Positions 1 to 9,000 of a DNA stretch of 64,000 nucleotides are shown here, in pieces. The stretch's first letter is position 1. Each line of letters opens with the position of its first letter. Both the position numbers and the translations under genes were made by a program. The stretch is from Candidatus Tumulicola sp. (GTDB taxonomy: Bacteria; Vulcanimicrobiota; Vulcanimicrobiia; Vulcanimicrobiales; Vulcanimicrobiaceae). The DNA lies in assembly GCA_036490475.1 (NCBI GenBank), contig DASXDT010000006.1, positions 806,001-870,000 of the forward strand. The letters are read 5' to 3'. The notes below the pieces were generated by a model. The model did no database searches. It was not told the origin of the DNA and saw only the letters and a program-made list of their open reading frames with translations.

Positions 1-266
1 CCGTCGGGCGAATCGCGGCCCAGCCGGTAGCGCTGCGCCTTCGGCCGGTGAAAGTCGTCCACACTTGCGCGAACTATAACGCGCCCGCCCGATTGCAATT
101 GCACTGCCAACTCGTGGGCAAAGGTCGATTTGCCGGCACCGGATATGCCGTCGATGGCGACGCGCACGATCGGTTCGACCCGCGCCAGCACGATATCGGC
201 CACGGATGCGATCAGTCGCCGCCGTTCGACGCTAATTGCGGTCGTCACGAATGGGGTCTCACCCAT
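1..266 (-). CDS. Uridine kinase-like P-loop kinase, N-terminal part (runs off the left edge)
   Basis: The minus strand reads a P-loop kinase from about residue 1 to the window edge. The Walker A motif is GISGAGKST at about residues 36-44, followed by a segment with SVDDFHRP and then RYRLGRDSPDG. The DDF...RYRLG..SP order is that of uridine kinases, which phosphorylate uridine/cytidine in nucleotide salvage; related P-loop kinases such as pantothenate kinase are possible because the C-terminal half is outside the window. I chose ATG at 266; an in-frame GTG at 248 is an alternative and would leave more promoter room. The gene is divergent from the hypothetical at 286, with almost no intergenic space if the ATG is used. 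The family call rests on motifs recalled from memory. Confidence 0.72.
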   Translation of the reverse strand, partial: MGETPFVTTAISVERRRLIASVADIVLARVEPIVRVAIDGISGAGKSTFAHELAVQLQSGGRVIVRASVDDFHRPKAQRYRLGRDSPD

Positions 267-285
267 GCATGCTGAATACGCGGGC

Positions 286-870
286 ATGGATGAGAAACGC
301 TTTCGAGTCGATCTCTACATCGCCTCACTAGCACTGATATTCAGCGGATTGGCCGCCGCGGCCGCGGCCTACCAGACCTACGTCATCCGGCAACAGTTTA
401 GCGCGACCGTATGGCCGTACTTGACCTTTATTAGCTCGACGTCGGGCAAAGGATGGTTCGAACTCGACCTCAACAACGCCGGAATCGGGCCCGCGCTCAT
501 TCGTACGGCCGTTATCTCTCGCGACGGCAAACCGGTGAAAGAAGGCCTCGGACCGACTTCGCTAACCGCGTTGGGAACGGCGATCGCTCCCGAACGCGCG
601 GAGGCCAGCGGGGACGAGGCGCGCGCGAACTCGCACATTCATAACGACCTAACCGTCACCTCGCTCACTCGCGGCGACGTGATCCCGGCCGGCAGCAGAA
701 TCCAACTCATCCGCATCGTTGGATCGTTCCTGACGAAGCGCGTGGTTGCCGACGCACATCACATCGATATCTCTGTGTGCTACTGTTCGCTGCTCGGTGA
801 TTGCTGGACGAAGCGCTTATGGGATCCGGCGGCCGAACCGCATTCTATTCGGGCCTGCCCGACTACGTAG
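286..870 (+). CDS. Membrane-anchored hypothetical protein
   Basis: A protein of about 194 residues starting MDEKRFRVDLY. Residues about 8-30 form one hydrophobic segment rich in Ala and Leu (IASLALIFSGLAAAAAAYQT), followed by a soluble domain of about 160 residues with alternating beta-like stretches and one Cys-rich patch near the C terminus (VCYCSLLGDC). This suggests an N-terminally anchored protein with the bulk on one side of the inner membrane. I do not recognise the family. ATG at 286 was chosen because upstream in-frame codons (265 and 130) lie inside the divergent kinase gene. The 3' end overlaps the convergent P450 gene by 8 bases. Confidence 0.6.
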   Translation: MDEKRFRVDLYIASLALIFSGLAAAAAAYQTYVIRQQFSATVWPYLTFISSTSGKGWFELDLNNAGIGPALIRTAVISRDGKPVKEGLGPTSLTALGTAIAPERAEASGDEARANSHIHNDLTVTSLTRGDVIPAGSRIQLIRIVGSFLTKRVVADAHHIDISVCYCSLLGDCWTKRLWDPAAEPHSIRACPTT

Positions 871-2185
871 TTACTGCAGACGTGGTACGAACGCGTTCGA
901 CGGCGCGCATCTCGACCGCACCGCCCGGGCGTAACGTCACCAACGGCGCTATTTTTACCGGTTCGCTCGAATCGCGCACGAACGAATAGTTGCGGCCTAC
1001 CGCTTCGAGTACGACGGCCGCTTCCGACAATGCAAACTCGGTGCCGATGCATTGCCGCGCGCCCGCGCCAAACGGCAGGTATGCGAACGGCGGCGCGTCC
1101 CAATCGATCCAGCGATCCGGGTCGAAGCGCAACGGATCGCGATACAACGACGGTAGGCGATGCAAGAAGAGCGGAGCAAACAGCACCGTCGTCCCCTTCG
1201 CTATGCGATACCCGCCGGTCAGCTCGACGTCTTCGAACGGTTCCCGGCCGATCACCCAAGCCGGCGGATAAAGCCGTAGACTTTCGCGGATAACGCGTTC
1301 CACGTACCCGCGGTCGCCGCGCGCCACCGCTTCGCCGAAGCGCCCATCGACGTCGGGATTTTGCGCTAAGAGATACAGCGTCCACGTCAGCAGGTTGGCG
1401 GTCGTTTCGTGTCCGGCTGTAAACAGCGTCATCACTTCGTCGCGAATCTGACGGTCGTCCGGACGATACCCGCTTTCAGCGTCGCGCGCATCCAACAGCA
1501 TCGAAAGCGCGTCATCGCCCGCATCGCTGGGCCGCTCGCGCCGGCGCGCGATGATTCCGTAAATGATATCGTCGAGCGTGCGTTCGGCCCGCTCGAACCG
1601 CTTCGTCGAAGGCAAAGGCAGTCGACGACGCAGCTGACCGAACGGCATCAACACGTACGGAAATTCTTGCATCATGTCGTGCAGCGCAGCACTCACCCGC
1701 TGGGTCGAATCGCTTTCGTCGCTACCGAAGAGCGTGGTCGAGGCGATCCGCAACGTCAACGCCGTTATCGATGCATGCACGTCGAACATCTTACCGGGTT
1801 CGATCGATGCTGCAAAATCGTCGGCCGCCTCGTGCATCATCTCGACGTAACGCGCGACACGAGCTCGGTGAAATGCCGGCTGCACGATGCGCCGCATCTG
1901 CCGGTGCAGCGGCTCTTCGCTCGTCAACAATCCGTCGCCGAGCAGATAGCGCAACATGCGCGTGCCCATCGACTTGCCGAACGAGTGCTGCTGGGTTACC
2001 AGTACGTCCTTGATCAGCGCGGGCTCGTTGATGAAGACGTAGTTGCGCCACGGCAGCGAAAACGCCGCGATGTCGCCGTAGTTCTCGACCAGCTCGGCCA
2101 GGAATGACGGAAAGTGCAGGAACGGAGTTGGAAACAGGCGCCGCAGGGTGGTCCACTGTGACGGCCCCGGCATACGTGCGTTCAT
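863..2185 (-). CDS. Cytochrome P450
   Basis: A 440-residue soluble bacterial-type cytochrome P450, a haem monooxygenase that inserts one oxygen atom into an organic substrate using electrons from partner proteins not seen here. The I-helix oxygen-activation motif (AGHETTANLL), the K-helix ExxR (ESLRLYPPAW) and the haem loop FGAGARQCIGTEFA are all present; the haem-ligand Cys is at about residue 379. Length is normal for the family and there is no membrane anchor, although MNARMPGPSQW followed by FPTPFLHFPSF resembles the proline-rich hinge of membrane P450s. The start at 2185 overlaps the stop of the upstream yciH-like gene (ATGA), so the two are probably translated together. A longer upstream frame is only the shadow of that gene. 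The substrate cannot be read from sequence; fatty acid or terpenoid hydroxylation are both possible. Confidence 0.93.
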   Translation of the reverse strand: MNARMPGPSQWTTLRRLFPTPFLHFPSFLAELVENYGDIAAFSLPWRNYVFINEPALIKDVLVTQQHSFGKSMGTRMLRYLLGDGLLTSEEPLHRQMRRIVQPAFHRARVARYVEMMHEAADDFAASIEPGKMFDVHASITALTLRIASTTLFGSDESDSTQRVSAALHDMMQEFPYVLMPFGQLRRRLPLPSTKRFERAERTLDDIIYGIIARRRERPSDAGDDALSMLLDARDAESGYRPDDRQIRDEVMTLFTAGHETTANLLTWTLYLLAQNPDVDGRFGEAVARGDRGYVERVIRESLRLYPPAWVIGREPFEDVELTGGYRIAKGTTVLFAPLFLHRLPSLYRDPLRFDPDRWIDWDAPPFAYLPFGAGARQCIGTEFALSEAAVVLEAVGRNYSFVRDSSEPVKIAPLVTLRPGGAVEMRAVERVRTTSAVTT

Positions 2186-2454
2186 CCGCCCGCGAGCTTG
2201 GCTTTCTTGCCGGCAGCGGAAAACCACGCGGCAATTTTTTCGCGATGATCGCCCTGGATCTCGATCGTTCCGTTCTTTGCCGTGCCGCCGCTGCCGCAAT
2301 GACGCTTGAGCGCCTTCGCGGTTTCATCCAGATCCGATTCCCGAACGCCGGTAACGATGCTCACGGTGCTGGCACGCCGTTTCGCTCGCGCGATGCGAAC
2401 GATGCCGTCGTCGGGAATTCCCGGCCGCACGCTCGGACGGCTTGTGTTCCGCAC
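2182..2454 (-). CDS. yciH: YciH/SUI1-family translation factor-like protein
   Basis: A small basic protein of about 90 residues. The segment GIVRIARAKRR...TVSIVTGV followed by LKRHCGSGGTAKNGTIEIQG is the eIF1/SUI1 fold signature; bacterial YciH is thought to act at the ribosome in start-codon fidelity or stress inhibition of translation. YciH proteins are usually slightly longer (about 105-110), the extra residues being a variable N-terminal tail. The start is not certain: GTG at 2454 and GTG at 2430 are both in frame and neither has a clear Shine-Dalgarno. The stop overlaps the P450 start by 4 bases. The gene is divergent from the LOG-family gene, with about 50 bases between starts. Coupling to a P450 is odd and has no obvious functional reason. 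Confidence 0.82.
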   Translation of the reverse strand: MRNTSRPSVRPGIPDDGIVRIARAKRRASTVSIVTGVRESDLDETAKALKRHCGSGGTAKNGTIEIQGDHREKIAAWFSAAGKKAKLAGG

Positions 2455-2503
2455 GCCGGCAACTTCGGCAGGCGCCGCGCACGCCACTGCCCAAGCCGCG
2501 AGC

Positions 2504-3052
2504 GTGCCACGCATCTGCGTTTTTCTCGGCAGCAGCTTCGGAAACGGCGACGAGTATCTTCGCCTCACCGAAGAGTGCGCGCGTGCGATCGTGCACGCCG
2601 GGTACGGAATCGTGTACGGCGGCGGCCGGATCGGTTTGATGGGCGCGTTAGCCGACGCTGCCTTGGCTGCCCGTGGCGAAGTAATCGGCATTATTCCGGA
2701 GTCGCTCGAACGACGCGAAGTCGCGCACCAGGAACTTTCTGAGCTGCACATCGTCGCCGGCATGCACGAGCGCAAGGCACTCATGGCCTCAATGAGCGAC
2801 GCCTTCGTTACGTTGCCGGGCGGCATCGGAACGCTCGACGAATTCTTCGACATCCTGAGCTGGAGCGTGCTCGGACTCCATGCAAAGCCGATCGGTCTAT
2901 TGAATTATCGCGGCTTCTTCGATCCGCTGCTCGCGCAACTGGACAGTATGGTTGCGCGGGGCTTCATTAAAGCGGAGCATCGAGGGTTGTTGGTAACTGC
3001 ATCAGATATGTCCGAGTTGCTAAAGCGCTTTCAGAACAGTCACCTTGGGTGA
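2504..3052 (+). CDS. LOG-family nucleoside 5'-monophosphate phosphoribohydrolase
   Basis: About 182 residues of a Rossmann-like LOG (lysine decarboxylase-like) protein. The family motif pair is present: GGGRIGLMG near residue 45 and PGGIGTLDEFFD near residue 108, the latter matching PGGxGTxxE. These enzymes release adenine-type bases from nucleoside monophosphates (cytokinin activation in plants, purine nucleotide turnover in bacteria). I place the start at GTG 2504, directly before the first strand (PRICVFLGSSFG), because the upstream 66 codons of the open frame are low-complexity and lie opposite yciH. The 3' end overlaps the doubtful frame on the other strand at 3040 by 13 bases. Confidence 0.85.
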   Translation: MPRICVFLGSSFGNGDEYLRLTEECARAIVHAGYGIVYGGGRIGLMGALADAALAARGEVIGIIPESLERREVAHQELSELHIVAGMHERKALMASMSDAFVTLPGGIGTLDEFFDILSWSVLGLHAKPIGLLNYRGFFDPLLAQLDSMVARGFIKAEHRGLLVTASDMSELLKRFQNSHLG

Positions 3053-3438
3053 ACGAACCACAAATTACGGCAGTTTTCGAACGTTAAATACGCTCGCCTG
3101 TAGCACGCATAATGCTCGGAAGCAAACATCGCCAGTATCTTCGGAAGGACCGAAGCCAGCATATCGACTGATTCGGCGGATGTTTGCGGAACGCGTTCCG
3201 GTTCGACCATCGCTATGAGGTAGTCCAAGGAGAACAAATCTTTTATGTGCTCGGTAGGGGCGATATACACGACCTCTTCACCGCGGTCTCGGACGAAATC
3301 TATCGCGATGCGGTCATTTCGATATCGGTCGATCTCGTTACCGAACGACAGACCGCCGAGATACTCGCGTGTGACAGAGAAAGACTCTCTAGCACCGCTC
3401 CGTAGTTGGAAGCGGTATGAAGGTCTAACCTCGCGGCT
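3040..3438 (-). pseudogene. Decayed or start-less open frame, unrecognised
   Basis: Bases 3053-3460 contain no convincing intact gene. The minus strand is open from a TAA at 3439-3441 down to a stop at 3040. It reads a plausible globular sequence (YLGGLSFGNEIDRY, AIDFVRDRGEEVVYIAPTEH, IKDLFSLDYLIAMVEPER), but the first 56 codons contain no ATG, GTG or TTG; the first usable start is GTG at 3270, in the middle of what looks like a continuous domain. The region is visibly richer in A/T than its neighbours. The simplest reading is a truncated, probably acquired gene that lost its 5' end. A short expressed protein of 76 residues from the GTG at 3270 is the alternative. I do not recognise the family. 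Confidence 0.4.
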
Positions 3439-3460
3439 TTATCAGTCATCTACGACGGAA

Positions 3461-5611
3461 TTACCAATCCGTAGGTAACGTAACGTCCAGACTCTTTACC
3501 AAGAACGAATAGATATCGGCGGTCGAATCGATGCTCTGCGACAGCATCGTGCCGCCGCCGTGACCGCCCTTTTGCTGGACGCGCAACAAGATCGGCGCCG
3601 GGCCGGCTTGTGCTGCCTGCATTCGCGCGGCGAACTTAAAGCTGTGTGCCGGGAAAACGCGGTCGTCATGATCGGACGTCATGATCAAGGTCGGCGGGTA
3701 GACAGTTCCCGCTTTGACGTTGGCGTACGGCGAATATTTGTACAGCCAGTTAAAGTTGTCTTGACCGCACGACGAGCAGCCGTATTCGGGAATCCACGCG
3801 TTGCCGATCGTGAACTTGTCAAAGCGCAGCATGTCTAAGACGCCGACGCCCGGCACGGCCGCGCCGAACAAGTCGGGGCGCTGCGTCTCGACCGCGCCGA
3901 TTAGCAAGCCGCCGTTCGATTCGCCCTTAACCGCCAACTTTGGCGTAGACGTGTACTTGTTAGCAATTAAATACTCGGCCGCTGCGATAAAGTCGTCGAA
4001 GACGTTCTGCTTGTTGCCCAGCATGCCGCCGTGATGCCATGCCTCGCCGTACTCGGAGCCACCGCGAATGTTCGCAACCGCATAGACGCCGCCCATTTTA
4101 AGCCATGCCGCGATAAACGCCGAAAAATACGGCGTCATCGGAATGTCGAAGCCGCCATAGGCATACAGAATCGTCGGTGCGCTCCCGTCGAACGCGGTGC
4201 CCTTGCGGTAGGAAATCATCATCGGCACGCGCGTGCCGTCTTTACTTGGGTAGAACACTTCCTTCGTTTCGTATTGCGACGGGTCGAACGACACGCGCGG
4301 TTTGCGATACACCGTGCTCGCTCCCGTCGTAATGTCGTACGAATAAATCGTCGGCGGCGTGGTCCAGCCGGCGTACGAATAAAACGTCGTATTGTCGTTG
4401 CGAAAACCGCCGAAACCGCTAGCGTCTCCCAGACCTGGTAAATCGACGTTACGTATGAGTTGGCCGTTGCGAGCGTACACGCGAACCGCCGAATGCGCGT
4501 CCTGAAGGTACGTGAGAATAAAGCGGCGCCCGACCGACGAGGCGTTCGACAATGCGAACTTCGACTCGGGGATGACCGTCCGCATCGTGCCGGGATGTCG
4601 CACGTCGATTGCGACCAGCCGGGTATTCGGTGCGTTCAGCGTGCTCGTAAAGTAGAAGAGCGGTCCGACGTTATCGACGTAGCTCCACTGGGCGTCGCTC
4701 TTCCACAATAGCTCGTGCATTTTGTGCCCGGCTTCGCGTAAATCGACGTAGCCGATGCGCGAGTTAATCGATGAATTATCCGAGACGCTCAACACCACGT
4801 AGCGTTTGTCTTCGGATACTTGCGCGCCGTAGAACCAGTTCTTGTGATCCGGGCGATAATAGAACTGCGTGTCGGAGCTCTGCGGAGTGCCCAAACGATG
4901 CAGCCAGACCGATTGCGCCGAGAGCGCCGCTTTGTACGTTTGTCCCGCGGCCGGTGCCGGATAGCGCTCGTAAAAGAACCCGGTGTCGTCGGGTAACCAC
5001 GAAGCCGCGGAAAATTTGCTCCACTGCAGGACGTCGGGCAGATCGTTGCCCGAAGCGACGTCGCGTACGTGCCACGTTTGCCAATCCGACCCGGACGTCT
5101 GCGTCGCATAAGCGAGCAAACGCGCGTTCCAGCTCGGCGTCTCGCCGCTAGCGGTGACCGAACCGTCTTTCGACAACGTGTTTGGATCGATCAATACGCG
5201 CGGCGTACCATCGAGGCCGTGGGTGGTATACAGCACGGCTTGGTTCTGTAAGCCAGAGTTATACGTGTAAAAATATTCGTTCCGCATGTGAAACGGCAAA
5301 CTGTACCGTTCGTAGTTCACCATCGACTGCAGGTGCGACTTGATCGTCTCGCGCTGCGGGATCGCGTCGAGGTACGAGCGCGTCAACGCGGCCTCGGCAC
5401 TCACCCAGGCCGTCGTCGCCGCCGAATCGATACTCTCGAGCGGCCGGTACGGATCGGAAACTTGCGTGCCGTAATACGTATCGACGGTGCCGTCCGAAGG
5501 CGGCGTGGGGTAGGTGAGACCACCGGAGGCTGCCAGCGACGGCGCGGCTGCAGCGACGGAAACGATCAGGCAGCCCGCTAAAGCGGCGCTCGCAATTCGA
5601 AGCAATGGCAT
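3461..5611 (-). CDS. Secreted prolyl oligopeptidase (S9A)
   Basis: A 716-residue prolyl oligopeptidase, which cleaves short peptides after proline. Residues 1-28 are a signal peptide (AALAGCLIVSVAAAAPSLA), so the enzyme is exported, probably to the periplasm. The N-terminal beta-propeller runs to about 420, and the alpha/beta hydrolase domain carries the catalytic triad: Ser565 in GESNGG, Asp in SDHDDRVFP near 647-650 and His684 in KGGHGGG. Length and triad spacing are normal for the family. It lies 13 bases downstream of the carboxymuconolactone-decarboxylase-fold gene and may be the last gene of that transcript. Start at 5611 is supported by the signal peptide. Confidence 0.94.
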   Translation of the reverse strand: MPLLRIASAALAGCLIVSVAAAAPSLAASGGLTYPTPPSDGTVDTYYGTQVSDPYRPLESIDSAATTAWVSAEAALTRSYLDAIPQRETIKSHLQSMVNYERYSLPFHMRNEYFYTYNSGLQNQAVLYTTHGLDGTPRVLIDPNTLSKDGSVTASGETPSWNARLLAYATQTSGSDWQTWHVRDVASGNDLPDVLQWSKFSAASWLPDDTGFFYERYPAPAAGQTYKAALSAQSVWLHRLGTPQSSDTQFYYRPDHKNWFYGAQVSEDKRYVVLSVSDNSSINSRIGYVDLREAGHKMHELLWKSDAQWSYVDNVGPLFYFTSTLNAPNTRLVAIDVRHPGTMRTVIPESKFALSNASSVGRRFILTYLQDAHSAVRVYARNGQLIRNVDLPGLGDASGFGGFRNDNTTFYSYAGWTTPPTIYSYDITTGASTVYRKPRVSFDPSQYETKEVFYPSKDGTRVPMMISYRKGTAFDGSAPTILYAYGGFDIPMTPYFSAFIAAWLKMGGVYAVANIRGGSEYGEAWHHGGMLGNKQNVFDDFIAAAEYLIANKYTSTPKLAVKGESNGGLLIGAVETQRPDLFGAAVPGVGVLDMLRFDKFTIGNAWIPEYGCSSCGQDNFNWLYKYSPYANVKAGTVYPPTLIMTSDHDDRVFPAHSFKFAARMQAAQAGPAPILLRVQQKGGHGGGTMLSQSIDSTADIYSFLVKSLDVTLPTDW

Positions 5612-5624
5612 AATCGCCCGGTTC

Positions 5625-6044
5625 CTAGGTGGTCGGGGCTGCTCCTCCGGACCGGCTCGGGCTGACGGAGCGTTTGTCGACCACGCGTTTCACGACGGCC
5701 AGCGCGTTGAGCGCTTTGGGAAATCCGACGTACGGGATGAGCGTCATCACGGCTTCGACGACGTCGGCCTGCGTCAGGCCGACGTTGAAGGCGCCATGCA
5801 CGTGCGTTTCGAGCTGGCGCTCGCAGTCGCCCATGGTGATCAGCGACGAGATCGCGATCAGCTCGCGTTGACGCAGGTCGCCCGCGCGCGAATAAATCGT
5901 ACCGAATGCAAATTCGGTAAGGTACGTAAGGAAGTCCGGCGCGAACTCGCCGTACGTCCGCAGCAAATTGTCGGCGACGGCATCGCCGTCGACCAAGCGC
6001 AGGAGCCGCTCGCCGCGCTCGCGCGGCGTTTGTGGCTCCGGCAC
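5625..6044 (-). CDS. Carboxymuconolactone decarboxylase/AhpD-fold protein
   Basis: A 139-residue all-helical CMD-family protein. The core motif is GDCERQLETHVHGA followed by VGLTQADVVEAVM, matching the C-xxx-(E)L-xx-H-xxx-A pattern of gamma-carboxymuconolactone decarboxylases. AhpD peroxidases of the same fold carry CxxC; here the second Cys is replaced (CERQ), so a disulfide-type AhpD reaction is not supported. The GTG start shares one base with the stop of the upstream 2-oxoglutarate dehydrogenase gene, so the two are very likely co-translated. No beta-ketoadipate pathway genes are nearby, which argues against a true role in aromatic catabolism. The last 20 residues are a Ser/Pro-rich tail. 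Function is unknown beyond fold. Confidence 0.85.
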   Translation of the reverse strand: MPEPQTPRERGERLLRLVDGDAVADNLLRTYGEFAPDFLTYLTEFAFGTIYSRAGDLRQRELIAISSLITMGDCERQLETHVHGAFNVGLTQADVVEAVMTLIPYVGFPKALNALAVVKRVVDKRSVSPSRSGGAAPTT

Positions 6045-9000
6045 TATTCGGCCAGCGCCGTTGCGACGATACGCTCCTGCTCGACGGCGTGTTGGCCCGC
6101 ATAGCCTTCGCTCGGGCTGGCGCGGTAGCCCCGGCCGATGTATTCGATGTCGAATCCGTCGCGCTTACTTTCCAGCAAGCGACGGCGGACGAACGCGCGC
6201 GCCCCCATATTCTTCGGCTCTTCCTGTACCCAAACGATCTTCTTGAGATTCGGATAGCCTGCGATGACTCTGTTAATGTCGGCCGCCGGAAGCGGAGCGA
6301 GCAACTCGATTCTCGCAACCGCGGTCTTGTGCAGCGCTGCGTAGGTCGCGTGCGCGGTGAGATCGTGATAGATTTTTCCGCTGCACAGAATCAGCCGTTC
6401 GATCGCGGCACGGTCGAGCGCTCGCGGATCGTCGATGACCGGACGGAATCCACCGTTGGCCATCTCGTCGAGCGAGCCCGACGCGCTTTCCGCGCGAAGC
6501 AACGATTTCGGCGTCATCACAACCAGCGGCACGGCGAGCGGCGAGCGGGCTTGCATGCGCAACAGATGATAGTAGTTCGCTGCGTTCGACGGATAGGCAA
6601 CGCGTAAGTTGCCCTCGGCGACCAACTGTAAGAACCGTTCGAGACGCGCGCTGGAATGTTCCGGGCCGCCGCCTTCGTAGCCGTGCGGCAGCAGCAGCGT
6701 GAGGCGCGTCGTCTGCCCCCACTTTGCTTGTCCGGCGGCAATGAATTGGTCGACGATAATCTGCGCACCGTTGAAGAAGTCGCCGTACTGCGCTTCCCAC
6801 AACACCAGCGCTTCGGGCTCTTGCGTGGAGTAACCGTACTCGAAGCCCATGCACGCGTACTCTGAAAGCGGACTGTTGTGCAGTTCGAACGACGCTTGGC
6901 GCTTGGCGATATGCTGTAGCGGGATCCACACGCCCGACTCTTTGGTATCGTGAAATACCGCGTGACGATGGCTATACGTGCCGCGTTCGGTGTCCTGGCC
7001 GGTGAGGCGGATCGGCGTTCCCGCCGTGAGCAGCGATGCGAACGACAACGCTTCGGCCGTACCCCAATCGACGATGCCGCGTTCCGCCACAGTGGTGCGG
7101 CGGCGTTCGAACTGCTGGGCCAGCTTGCGATGCATCGTGAAATCGGCCGGCGCTTCGGTCAGACGATCGTTCCACGCCACGAGCTGCGCGCGGTCGACCG
7201 GCACCACTTCGGTTCCGTCGAACGTGTTGCTGCCCGACATCTTGCGTCCGCTCAAATGCGTTGCTAAGACGCCCTTGACCGACTTGCGGACGTCCGCCAA
7301 GCGCGCGGAGGCTTCGTCGGCCATCGCCCGTGACTGATCGGCCGTCAGCAATCCTTGATTGACGAGTTTGTTCGCGAACAACTCGCGCACCGTCGGATGC
7401 GATTTGATCTTTTCGGCCATGTGCGGCTGCGTGTAAGCCGGCTCGTCCTGTTCGTTGTGGCCAAACCGGCGGTAGCCGATGAGATCGATCAGCACGTCTC
7501 GACCGAACGCACGACGGAAATCGACCGCGAAGTGCACGGCCGCAATGGATGCGTCGACGTCGTCGGCATTGACGTGCACGATCGGGACGTCGAAGCCCTT
7601 TGCGAGGTCCGACGCATAGCGCGTGGAGCGTGCGTCGGCGGCATCGGTCGTAAAACCAATTTGATTGTTGGCGATCAAATGCACGGTGCCGCCCGTCGCG
7701 TATCCGCGCAGCGACTGCAGGTTGAAGACTTCCGAAACGATACCTTGTCCGGTGAACGCGGCGTCGCCGTGGATGAGAATCGGAACTGCGCGGCGGACGT
7801 CGTGCGGCGCCTCGCCTTGACCGTGATCGGTTTGCAGCGCACGCGCGCTGCCTTCAACCACCGGATCGACCGCTTCGAGATGGCTCGGATTGTGGGCCAG
7901 CGTGACGGCGATCGACTTGCCTTTCGACGTGACGAACGTGCCGGTGGCGCCGTGATGATATTTTACGTCTCCCATCACATCGTCATCGCCGAGTTCGCCG
8001 CGATACTGCGCGGCCTCGAACTCGGTCATCACTTCTTCGTAAGGCGTATTGACGACGTGCGCGATCACGTTGAGACGGCCGCGATGTGCCATGCCGAGTA
8101 CCGCGTTGGCAACGCCGTCGTCGGCGAACATGTCGAGCATTTCCTCGAGCATCGGCACCATCACGTCGAGGCCTTCCCCCGAAAACGTTTTTTGGCCTAA
8201 GAACGTCTTGCGAACGTAGCGATCGAACGCTTCGACGCGCGTTAACCGCGCGAGCACTTCGATTTGCCGCTCGGGAGATAGCTTGATCTTGTTCTTGCCG
8301 GACTCGATGTAGTCGCGCAGCCACGCGCGCTGCGTCGCGTTCGAGATGTGTTCGATTTCGTATGCGATGCTCGAACTGTACGTTTCGCGCAGACGCGGCA
8401 GCACGTCGCCCAGCGTGTTGCCCGGAACCTTCACTTGCAAGACGGAGGCCGGGATGGCATTTTGCATCGCCGGGGTCAATCCGTAGGTTTGCGGATCGAG
8501 CGACGGATCGCCGACGGGTTCGGTGCCGAGCGGATCCAGATTGGCTGCTAAGTGGCCGTGACGGCGATATGCCGACACGATCGCCATGCCGGCCGCAACG
8601 GCGCGCAGCATCTCGTCGGACGGCGCCGGCGCAACTGCGTCGTGTGCCGCGCGCGGAACGCCCGGCGTTGCCGGAACGGACGCCGGCTGCAGATCGAACG
8701 ACGCGAACACGTGCTGGAAGAAATCGTGACGGCCTTGCAGCAGTTCGTCGATGTACCGCAAGTACTCACCGGATTGCGCACCCTGTACCACGCGATGATC
8801 GTACGTGTTCGTCATCTGCATGACTTTGGAAACACCGAGTTGCTGCAGCGACTGTACGTTTGCGCCGGCAAACCCAGGCGGATAGCCGATCGCTCCGGCC
8901 GCAACGATCGCACCTTGACCCGCCATCAATCGCGGAACCGACGCGACCGTTCCGATCCCGCCGGGATTGGTCAACGTAAACGACGCGCCTTGCAGATCGT

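Noticed and set aside
1409-2107. 232-codon plus-strand frame opposite the P450 gene
   Set aside because: Arg/His-rich composition and no family motif; it is the antisense shadow of a clear P450.
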